Shown here: positions 42,803-49,775 of the stretch, in pieces
Layout: each line of letters starts with the position of its first letter
Numbering within the stretch: the first letter of the stretch is position 1
Assembly (NCBI GenBank): GCA_022071955.1
Contig: JAJVIM010000011.1
Location: 242,252 to 306,251 of the forward strand
DNA length: 64,000 bases
Direction of reading: 5' to 3'
Origin: Anaerolineae bacterium
GTDB lineage: Bacteria; Chloroflexota; Anaerolineae; 4572-78; J111
Notes under the pieces: model-generated
What the model was told of the DNA's origin: nothing
Seen by the model: only the letters and a program-made list of their open reading frames with translations
Database searches by the model: none
Program-made: the position numbers and the translations under genes

Positions 42803-44209
42803 TTAACTCACCAGAGCGCCATACACCATGCCGGTGACGGTAGCCATTACAATCACCAGCGTCACAAAAACCACTGTCTTTTTACTGCCCAACACGCTGC
42901 GAATAACCAGCATATTGGGCAAACTGAGCGCCGGGCCGGCCAATAGCAGGGCCAACGCCGGTCCCTGGCCCATTCCACTGCCCAGCAATCCCTGCAAAAT
43001 GGGCACTTCGGTGAGGGTGGCAAAGTACATAAACGCGCCCACAAACGAGGCCGTAAAGTTAGACAGCAACGAGTTACCGCCCACAGCCCAGGCCACCCAG
43101 GTTGATGGGATCACCCCCTCGTGGCCGGGCCGGCCCAGCAAAAAGCCGGACACCAACACCCCCCAAAACAGCAACGGTATAATCTGTTTGGCAAACCCCC
43201 AACTCTGCTGCCACCACTCGGCCAGCTCCTCGCTGTCGTCATCGGTAGCGGGCCGGTTGATGAGCAACGCCAGCGCCACCACACCCACCACAAACGGCAC
43301 CGTTGGCTGGCCGGCAAAAATCACCGCCACAACGGCCACAACCGCAACAGCCGCCAGTATCGCGCCCCAGTGCAGGCCAAACCAGCGCCCCAAAATCAGA
43401 GCCAGCAGCAGCCCAAAGCCAGAAACCACCAGCCAGCGGCTCTCATAAATAACGGCCCACAGCGTACCCGTTTCCTGTGGTTTGCCCCAGTTGGCAAAAA
43501 CCAAAATGCCAACCATCGCCCCAAAGTAAACCGCCGTCTGCCACAAGGGGCGCTTTACCTGCGGTTCCGGCAGCATCATTTGGGCTTTGCTTTTGGCCTG
43601 CTCCTCTTTACGAAAGATCAGGTGCATCAACACGCCAATCACCACACTAAAACTGACCGCGCCCACCGCCCGGGCAATACCCAACTGCGGCCCCAACACG
43701 CTGGCGGTCAGTACAATGGCCAGCACATTAATGGCCGGGCCGCTGTATAAAAAGGCGATGGCCGGCCCCAGCCCGGCCCCCATCCGGTAAATGCCGGCAA
43801 ACAGCGGCAGAATGGTGCAGGAACAAACCGCCAAAATCGAACCGGAAACCGAGGCCACACCGTAGGCCAGCAGTTTGGGGGCGTTGGCCCCCAGGTATTT
43901 CATCACCGAGGCCTGGCTGACAAACGAAGCAATCCCGCCGGCAATAAAAAAGGCCGGCACCAAACACAAAATAACGTGTTCCTGCGCGTACCAGGTAACC
44001 AAATGCAGCGATTCCATCACCGCGCCTTGAAAGCGGATATTGTCGACCGGCAGATAATAGAAAATCAAAAAACCACCCAACAAAATAGCCAGCCATTTCC
44101 ATTCCCAGGACGAAAACCACCGCCGCCCGGCTGCGGTCAGTGTAGATAACCCGGCCAGCCCATGCGTGCCGGCAACTTGATTTGAAGAGGCAGGTTTTGC
44201 TGTACTCAT
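42803..44209 (-). CDS. Permease of the DUF318/SO_0444 (ArsP-like) family
   Basis: A protein of 468 residues with about ten membrane helices. The first conserved block is CLVPAFFIAGGIASFVS, then SGSILAVCSCTILPLFAGIYRMGAG with a Cys pair (CSC) and GPAIAFLYSGPAINVLAIV; the second half repeats it (NFTASFVGAFMYFATLTEVP, LLLAGPALSLPNMLVI). This family exports organoarsenicals or other metal(loid)s in characterised ArsP members, with cysteines essential. ATGA overlap with the ArsR gene makes an operon. An extra segment (about 255-300) forms a third hydrophobic unit. Specificity is inferred only. Confidence 0.88.
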   Translation of the reverse strand: MSTAKPASSNQVAGTHGLAGLSTLTAAGRRWFSSWEWKWLAILLGGFLIFYYLPVDNIRFQGAVMESLHLVTWYAQEHVILCLVPAFFIAGGIASFVSQASVMKYLGANAPKLLAYGVASVSGSILAVCSCTILPLFAGIYRMGAGLGPAIAFLYSGPAINVLAIVLTASVLGPQLGIARAVGAVSFSVVIGVLMHLIFRKEEQAKSKAQMMLPEPQVKRPLWQTAVYFGAMVGILVFANWGKPQETGTLWAVIYESRWLVVSGFGLLLALILGRWFGLHWGAILAAVAVVAVVAVIFAGQPTVPFVVGVVALALLINRPATDDDSEELAEWWQQSWGFAKQIIPLLFWGVLVSGFLLGRPGHEGVIPSTWVAWAVGGNSLLSNFTASFVGAFMYFATLTEVPILQGLLGSGMGQGPALALLLAGPALSLPNMLVIRSVLGSKKTVVFVTLVIVMATVTGMVYGALVS

Positions 44210-44598
44210 TGTTTATCCGCCGTGTTTTCAGGAATTGTATAATTGAGGGTTGATATCAGGGTCTTGTTATCGCCTTCGGGGCCGCACAGGCAGCGTGGCT
44301 GGGTTCGGGCCGGGTTAAGAAAATCGTTCAGCCAGCCACGCCACTGCGTAACAGTAATTTGGTCAACCGCGTAGTAAATCCAGCGGCCATCCACCACATC
44401 ACGGCGGCTGGCGATCAGGCCGGCTTTTTTAAGCACGTGCAGGTGGTGCGACAGCAAATTGGGCGGCAGTCCCAAGCGGTCGTTCAACTCACCGTTGCAC
44501 GATACCCCCTGCATCAGCGTATCCAAAATACGCAACCGGTTGGGATCGGCCAGAGCTTTAAAGACAACGGCCGCTTGTTGAAGCTGGTCATAATTCAT
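44206..44598 (-). CDS. ArsR-family metalloregulator
   Basis: The start at 44598 (GAGAG upstream) rather than the TTG at 44625 gives 130 residues. Winged HTH: VFKALADPNRLRILDTLMQG, then LGLPPNLLSHHLHVLKKAGLIASRRDVVDGRWIYYAV. A C-terminal Cys pair (RCLCG, about 101-105) could bind a thiophilic metal(loid); the classical ELCVC site in the recognition helix is missing, but VSCNGELND has one Cys. It is first in the ArsR/permease/thioredoxin-like operon, with two inverted-repeat operators just upstream. Confidence 0.9.
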   Translation of the reverse strand: MNYDQLQQAAVVFKALADPNRLRILDTLMQGVSCNGELNDRLGLPPNLLSHHLHVLKKAGLIASRRDVVDGRWIYYAVDQITVTQWRGWLNDFLNPARTQPRCLCGPEGDNKTLISTLNYTIPENTADKQ

Positions 44599-44620
44599 GC
44601 TTATGCTCTCTTGTATTTGT

Positions 44621-44698
44621 TTCAACCTCTGTTGAATTATCGAAGCTTAAAAAATCACCGAAAATTATGCCGGAGATATTATTTCAACAAATATTGAA
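44621..44698. promoter_or_regulatory. ArsR operators TTCAA-N6-TTGAA
   Basis: TTCAACCTCTGTTGAA (44621-44636) and TTCAACAAATATTGAA (44683-44698), perfect or near-perfect dyads with the half-site spacing of ArsR/SmtB proteins, 25-100 bp upstream of the ArsR start. Confidence 0.75.
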
Positions 44699-44741
44699 TT
44701 ACCTCACCCAAAATAATACGCCTCATTACTTCATCTGCCTA

Positions 44742-44778
44742 GTGACAAATGTCACTAAATAATTGTGACATTTGTCAG
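44742..44778. promoter_or_regulatory. Paired CRP/FNR-type palindromes between ArsR and integrase
   Basis: GTGACAAATGTCAC (44742-44755) and GTGACATTTGTCAG (44765-44778), 23 bp centre to centre, the same arrangement as at 6663. About 145-180 bp upstream of arsR and 280-315 bp from the integrase. Confidence 0.75.
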
Positions 44779-44823
44779 AGTGGGCCAACCTTCAATAGGT
44801 TGATTAATGCTCTAAAACTTTGA

Positions 44824-44940
44824 ACTTAACAAGAGCCAGCTCGGGGTGTTTGATCCTTGAGTTGAACACAAGCCAAGGTGTGCAACGTTATGCAAAAACA
44901 GACGCATAAATATTGTTGGTGCAGAGCCACACCGTTGGGC
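44824..44940 (-). other. attC/attI-like folded site next to the integron integrase (tentative)
   Basis: On the minus strand the segment begins GCCCAAC (44940-44934, fits RYYYAAC) and ends GTTAAGT (44830-44824, fits GTTRRRY), 117 nt, within the usual attC length range. Inside, GGTGTG (44877-44882) pairs with CACACC (44928-44933), enclosing TTATGC/GCATAA (44888-44893, 44904-44909). The outer boxes are only partly complementary, so identity as a recombination site is a guess. Confidence 0.35.
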
Positions 44941-44986
44941 CGGGTAGCCATCGGAACATCCGCAATATTTTGTTATCGGGACAGGG

Positions 44987-45015
44987 TTGCCAACACAGAA
45001 CATTTGTGTTATTAT
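44987..45015 (+). promoter_or_regulatory. Integrase promoter overlapped by a dyad
   Basis: TTGCCA (44987-44992), 17-bp spacer, TATTAT (45010-45015). The spacer contains AACACA-GAACATT-TGTGTT (44992-45010), a dyad placed to block polymerase. It loosely resembles a LexA (Cheo-type) site in its left half only. Confidence 0.5.
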
Positions 45016-45057
45016 TTTCACATCCAATAGAACTTTTGTCCTAACGGAGGTGCCCCA

Positions 45058-46095
45058 ATGTTTCTGTACAGCCCTTCCCCCACCGTATCGTATTTAATTT
45101 TCAATGAGGACGGCAGCGGCTATCAGCCTCCGGCGCAGCCGCCCAAATTGCTCGATCAAGTCCGCCAGGTGCTGCGCCGCCAGCACTATGCCCGCCGCAC
45201 CGAAGATGCCTACATCAACTGGATTGTTCGCTTTGTCCGCTTCCACAAATTGCGTCACCCGCTAAAGATGGACACCCCGGAAATAGAAGCCTTTCTCAAC
45301 TTTCTGGCCGCCAAAAATGTAGCCGCCTCGACTCAAAACCAGGCCTTCAGCGCCATCCTCTTTCTTTATAAACAGGTGCTCAACAAACCCCTCTGCGCCA
45401 AAGTTGACGCCCTCCGCGCCAAAACACCGCACCGATTGCCCACCGTGCTCAGCCAAAGCGAAACACGCGCCCTGCTCCAGGCCGTGCCAGAACCGCAAAG
45501 CCTGATAGCCCACTTGCTGTACGGCAGCGGCCTGCGCCTGATGGAAGCGCTGCGCCTGCGGGTTAAAGATATTGATTTTAACCAACACCAGCTCATAGTT
45601 CGGGCGGGAAAAGGCAATAAAGACCGCTCAACAATTTTACCAAATCAGCTAATTCTGCCCCTGCGCCGGCAGTTGCGCCAGGTAAAAACACTGCACCGGC
45701 AAGACCTGGCCGAGGGACTGGGGCAGGTTTACCTGCCGAATGCTCTTGAGCGTAAATACCCCAATGCCAATCGTGAGTGGAGCTGGCAATACATTTTTCC
45801 GTCATCCCGGCTGTCCGTCGATCCGCGCTCGGGGCTGGTTCGCCGCCATCACCTGGACGAAAGCGGATTACGCAAAGCCATCAAACAGGCAGCCAGACAG
45901 GCCGGCATTGTTAAACCAGTGGGACCCCATACCCTTCGCCATTCATTTGCTACCCACTTGCTGGAGTCGGGTTACGATATCCGCACCATTCAGGAACTGC
46001 TGGGACACAACAGCGTTGAAACAACCATGATCTACACCCATGTCATTCAACGCGGTGCGTTGGGTGTACGCAGTCCCCTGGATGACCTGGGCTAA
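45058..46095 (+). CDS. intI: Integron-type integrase (tyrosine recombinase, IntI family)
   Basis: A protein of 345 residues; start supported by ACGGAGG eight bases upstream. N-terminal SAM-like core-binding domain ([29 protein letters not shown], then [19 protein letters not shown]) and a catalytic domain with all expected residues: Arg in [29 protein letters not shown] with H-x-x-R, LGH, and the nucleophile Tyr in TTMIYTHV. The insertion between about 250 and 280 ([24 protein letters not shown]) is the IntI-specific patch needed for attC binding, which separates it from XerC/D. An extra 25-residue N-terminal extension ([20 protein letters not shown]) is unusual. No clear cassette array is seen; the minus-strand genes to the left have the orientation cassettes would have. 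Confidence 0.92.
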   Translation: MFLYSPSPTVSYLIFNEDGSGYQPPAQPPKLLDQVRQVLRRQHYARRTEDAYINWIVRFVRFHKLRHPLKMDTPEIEAFLNFLAAKNVAASTQNQAFSAILFLYKQVLNKPLCAKVDALRAKTPHRLPTVLSQSETRALLQAVPEPQSLIAHLLYGSGLRLMEALRLRVKDIDFNQHQLIVRAGKGNKDRSTILPNQLILPLRRQLRQVKTLHRQDLAEGLGQVYLPNALERKYPNANREWSWQYIFPSSRLSVDPRSGLVRRHHLDESGLRKAIKQAARQAGIVKPVGPHTLRHSFATHLLESGYDIRTIQELLGHNSVETTMIYTHVIQRGALGVRSPLDDLG

Positions 46096-46297
46096 AAACA
46101 ACAATCACAGGCAATCCTGCCGTTTTCCCTGAATTGAGGCTTGATTTAACGACATTTTAATCGGCGTCAGGTGTGATTTTTAGGACAATGTGATAAAATA
46201 AGCGGCACAGGGGGGAGCTTTTGCTCATTGAAGTCTGGCCCTCACTTGCGGTAAAATATTCACACACGTCCACGTCAACCCAAAAAAGAAGCATCTT

Positions 46298-46327
46298 TTG
46301 GCAACGACTGTTTGACAATGTTATAAT
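46298..46327 (+). promoter_or_regulatory. Promoter of the receptor kinase gene
   Basis: TTGGCA (46298-46303), 18-bp spacer, TATAAT (46322-46327), 30 bp before the ATG. The preceding interval 46096-46297 has no other feature that I recognise. Confidence 0.55.
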
Positions 46328-46357
46328 GTCCCCATCTCACAAGAATCAGGCACTCAT

Positions 46358-48817
46358 ATGGCAAATCTAATTGGCAAAACTCTTGGAAAATACCGCTTAG
46401 TTGCCAGGTTGGGACGCGGCGGCATGGCCGAAGTTTACAAAGCTTACCAGCCGGGTCTTGACCGTTACATTGGGATCAAGGTTCTGCACGGCCATCTGGT
46501 TGATGATCAGGATTTCATTGGCCGCTTTGAGCGCGAAGCCCTGGCCATTGGCAAACTGCGCCATCCCAACATCGTTCAGGCGGTAGATTTTGACCGCGAT
46601 GGCGACACCTATTTTATGGCCATGGAGTTCATCGATGGCCCCACCCTTAAAGACGAAGTCAAAGCCCGCAAAGCGGCCAACCAGCCCTTTACCTTGCCAG
46701 AAGTGGCCCGCATCTTTGGCGCCCTGTGTAGCGCCATAGATTACGCCCACGGCCGCGGCATGGTTCACCGCGATATTAAACCAGCCAACGTAATGATCAA
46801 TGAAGAAGGGCAGGTGGTTCTCACCGACTTTGGCATTGCCCGGATTATGGGGGCCACCCAATACACCCAAACCGGAGCGCTGTCCGGCACGCCGGCTTAC
46901 ATGTCGCCGGAGCAGGGCCAGGGTGAACGCGGCGACGAACGCAGCGACATCTATTCGTTGGGGGTGATGCTGTATGAAATGGTAACCGGCATGGTTCCGT
47001 TTGATGCCGACACCCCGTTTGCCGTCATCATGAAACACATCAGCGAACCCCTGCCGCTGCCGACGAAAGTCAACCCGGCCATCCCCGAAGCGGTTGAACG
47101 AGTGGTGCTCAAAGCCATGAGTAAGGTGCCGGATGACCGGTATCAAACCGCCGGTGATATGGCCCGGGCGCTACGCGAGGCCGTTGGGCTTTCACCGGAG
47201 GATAACCTCAACAGAAACCCGCTCAAAACTATTGCCACCTCACCCAAAATCGATCAGATTGAGCACGAAACAGGCCCCATCTCAGCCATGCAGCGCACCG
47301 CCACCAAACCAGCCGCCGATGCCGGCGCAACGGTGCTGGCCGATTCCGGCGCCGGCGCAACCACGCTGGCCAAACCGGCCGCCAGCCGGGGACTGCCGCT
47401 GGTGGCTATGCTGGCCGGGGGTGGGGTAGTCATCCTGATTTTGGTGGGCGTTATTGCCGCCCTGGCGTTTAGCTCCGTTGGCGGGTCTGGTAACTCAACA
47501 GCCACCGCCCAGGCCTTGCAGGCCACCGCCAAGGAAACGGCCGAGGCTCGCCAAACCGAAGATGCAGCCAACGCCATCGCCGCCGCCGAAAACCGAAACG
47601 CAACCGCCACTGCCGAACAGGGGACACGAGTGGCCGCGCAGGCCACCGATGCCGCCCGCGACTCCATTTTGGCCACCCTGGCCAGTGAGAACCAGAGCAA
47701 AAACAACGAAGTCGCTACACCAGAAGTGCTGGTTGTCACCGCCACCGCCACAGAAACGCCGCTGCCCACCGACACGCCAATTCCAACCGATACACCTACG
47801 CCCGCCCCGGTGGCCGATACGCCCACCCTGGCTCCACCGCCGCCGCCAACTTTTACGCCTGCCCCGGCCGTGCCAACCGACACGCCCACCCCCGAACCGC
47901 CGGCATTGTCTGGCAAGCTGGCTTTTCCGTCCGATAACGGCGCGGCCCGGTACGATGTGTACATTGTCTCCATGCCAGACGGCAAAACCCTGGCCAAAAT
48001 TCAGGGCGCCCGGCAGCCCTATTTTCGGGGTGATGGACAAAAGTTGCTGGTTAATGGTGAAGGGGGCAGTTTTGGCGAAAACATATTTGAAGTTAGCGCC
48101 AGCGGCAACATTGACAAACCGGTCTCCGGTTCGCCATCAGATTTATTCCCCACCTACAAACCTGATGGCACAACCCTGGCCTACAGCAACCCCCAATTAG
48201 CCTATGGGGCGCAAGGGTACCAATCTTACCTGTTTGTGCAGTGCGGCCTGATTCCGCCCAGCCAGGACACCGACAAATGCGCCGCCATGGCCGATTTTGG
48301 GATCATTATCCCCCCCGGCGCAATTGGTGATGTGATCGGCTCTAATCCGGTGTGGACGGCCGGAGATCAACTGGCTTACAAAGGCTGCAATACCTGGGCC
48401 GGGGGTGGTTCGTGCGGTATTTTTATTGTTGGTTCGTGGGCGGTTAAACGCAGCAGTGCCGGTGAGTTGCCCCGCAAAATATTGGATGGCTCCAGCGCCA
48501 CCCCTACCGATGCCAAAGCCGGTTACATTGCCTTTATGTCCCGTGAGTCTGGCGACTGGGAAGCTTATGTAATGCGCGAAGATGGCTCCGGTGTGGTGAA
48601 TATTTCCAGCGGTTCCGGCGCGCAGGATGGCGTGCCCACCATTTCGCCGGATGCAAAGTGGGTGGCTTTTGCCTCAAACCGGGATGGTGGCTGGGGAGTT
48701 TACGTGGCCCCCATTAGCGGCGGCCCGGCCCAAAAGCTGTTCAGCTTTCCCGTCGGCAATCCGTGGGGCAGCGGCGACCGCGACTGGTCCAATGAACGGA
48801 TGTCGTGGGGACCGTAG
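46358..48817 (+). CDS. Receptor-type Ser/Thr protein kinase with extracellular beta-propeller-like domain
   Basis: A protein of 819 residues. Kinase domain 11-275: GRGGMAEVY P-loop, Lys41 in IGIKVL, HRDIKPANV (137-145), DFGIAR (157-162), SPEQ activation-segment end. A juxtamembrane Ala/Thr-rich part is followed by one membrane helix (about 348-370, VAMLAGGGVVILILVGVIAALAF), a helical Ala/Glu/Thr stretch and a TPTPTP linker. The ectodomain (about 525-819) has PD40/TolB-like propeller repeats (FPSDNGAARYDVYIVSMPDGKTL, GDWEAYVMREDGSGVVNI, VAFASNRDGGWGVYVAPISGG). Such kinases phosphorylate cytoplasmic partners in response to external ligands; ligand and target are unknown. Confidence 0.92.
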   Translation: MANLIGKTLGKYRLVARLGRGGMAEVYKAYQPGLDRYIGIKVLHGHLVDDQDFIGRFEREALAIGKLRHPNIVQAVDFDRDGDTYFMAMEFIDGPTLKDEVKARKAANQPFTLPEVARIFGALCSAIDYAHGRGMVHRDIKPANVMINEEGQVVLTDFGIARIMGATQYTQTGALSGTPAYMSPEQGQGERGDERSDIYSLGVMLYEMVTGMVPFDADTPFAVIMKHISEPLPLPTKVNPAIPEAVERVVLKAMSKVPDDRYQTAGDMARALREAVGLSPEDNLNRNPLKTIATSPKIDQIEHETGPISAMQRTATKPAADAGATVLADSGAGATTLAKPAASRGLPLVAMLAGGGVVILILVGVIAALAFSSVGGSGNSTATAQALQATAKETAEARQTEDAANAIAAAENRNATATAEQGTRVAAQATDAARDSILATLASENQSKNNEVATPEVLVVTATATETPLPTDTPIPTDTPTPAPVADTPTLAPPPPPTFTPAPAVPTDTPTPEPPALSGKLAFPSDNGAARYDVYIVSMPDGKTLAKIQGARQPYFRGDGQKLLVNGEGGSFGENIFEVSASGNIDKPVSGSPSDLFPTYKPDGTTLAYSNPQLAYGAQGYQSYLFVQCGLIPPSQDTDKCAAMADFGIIIPPGAIGDVIGSNPVWTAGDQLAYKGCNTWAGGGSCGIFIVGSWAVKRSSAGELPRKILDGSSATPTDAKAGYIAFMSRESGDWEAYVMREDGSGVVNISSGSGAQDGVPTISPDAKWVAFASNRDGGWGVYVAPISGGPAQKLFSFPVGNPWGSGDRDWSNERMSWGP

Positions 48818-48833
48818 TCAATTTAAACCAAAC

Positions 48834-48870
48834 AAAAAGAGCTGCTCCATCTGGCGGAGCAGCTCTTTTT
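48834..48870. terminator. Bidirectional terminator between kinase and roadblock genes
   Basis: AAAAAGAGCTGCTCC (48834-48848) and GGAGCAGCTCTTTTT (48856-48870) with a 7-base loop; the A- and T-runs allow termination both ways for the convergent genes. Confidence 0.93.
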
Positions 48871-48884
48871 TTATGTTGCACCGG

Positions 48885-49277
48885 TCAGCCAAACAGTGCC
48901 GCAATCTGGTCGGCGGCGCGGCGCATAGCCAGCGACACCAGCCCCAGCTTTTCATCGGCGGGCACCGACACCACCAGCACAGTGCGGCGGCCAGCCGCCA
49001 GCACCACCGTGGTGCGTTGCGCTCCTTCTAACAAAATCCGGTTAAGCCGGCCCTGCTGCAATTTTTGATTGAATGTTTTGGCAATATCCACCAAATCCGA
49101 CGCGGTTAAGGCTATTTTGTCATCATTGGCTTGGGGAATCCCCGATGCTACGTTGAGGCCGTCGTCGCTCACCACCAAAGCGTTGATGATATTGGGATTG
49201 CGGGAAATAAGATCGTTGAGGATATCTTTGAGCAGTTGCAAATTATCTTTGGCCGGCTCACCGTTATTTTCTATCAA
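48885..49277 (-). CDS. Roadblock/LC7-domain protein (MglB-like), second copy
   Basis: A protein of 130 residues; TTG start overlapping the previous stop (TTGA), with GGAGG upstream. LKDILNDLISRNPNIINALVVSDDGLNVASGIP, then TASDLVDIAKTF, and VVLAAGRRTVLVVSVPADEKLGLVSLAMRRAADQIAALF are the helix-strand plan of roadblock/LC7 domains. Members act as GAPs or scaffolds for small Ras-like GTPases in polarity and signalling. No GTPase gene lies here. It pairs with the preceding roadblock gene as a probable heterodimer. Confidence 0.85.
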   Translation of the reverse strand: MIENNGEPAKDNLQLLKDILNDLISRNPNIINALVVSDDGLNVASGIPQANDDKIALTASDLVDIAKTFNQKLQQGRLNRILLEGAQRTTVVLAAGRRTVLVVSVPADEKLGLVSLAMRRAADQIAALFG

Positions 49278-49690
49278 TTGACACTGCCCTCCAGAATATC
49301 GCTGATTTTTGAGGCGCTCTGCTGCAGGGCATACATCACCAACCCCATTTTGGCCTCACGGCCCACCATTACCGCAATCGACGCGCGCCGGTTGGCCGGA
49401 ACCACCAGCATGCCGCCATCGTTGCCCTCAACCAGCAAGCGCATCATTTCGCCCTGGGCCAGCCGCGATAATGTTCTTTCCCCCAGGGCAATCAATGTGG
49501 CCGCCATTGCTGCAACCTGCGGGCTGCTGGTTGGCCCTTCTTCATCATCCAGATCACCTTCTTTGGGGGTGTAAGCAGCTACAACAAAACCCTCAATGCT
49601 GACAATTACCGCACCCTGCACCCCTACCAGTTTGGCGCACATTTCTTTTAGAGCATCTTCAAGGAGATCGGTTTTGTAAACTTGAGCCAT
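49274..49690 (-). CDS. Roadblock/LC7-domain protein (MglB-like), first copy
   Basis: A protein of 138 residues, first of the two-gene roadblock unit. LLEDALKEMCAKLVGVQGAVIVSIEGFVVAAYTP, VAAMAATLIALGERTLSRL, and MLVVPANRRASIAVMVGREAKMGLVMYALQQSASKIS match the roadblock fold. It is only partly similar to the downstream copy, suggesting an old duplication and heterodimer formation. Both genes lie between two receptor kinases, so they are candidate targets or partners. Confidence 0.85.
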   Translation of the reverse strand: MAQVYKTDLLEDALKEMCAKLVGVQGAVIVSIEGFVVAAYTPKEGDLDDEEGPTSSPQVAAMAATLIALGERTLSRLAQGEMMRLLVEGNDGGMLVVPANRRASIAVMVGREAKMGLVMYALQQSASKISDILEGSVN

Positions 49691-49775
49691 CTTTGAACCT
49701 TTGCGTATGTTTTAATTATATCCGACTGAAAACTGAGGGCAACAGTCAAGGTGGCATTATGAAGTTTGCGCGCAG

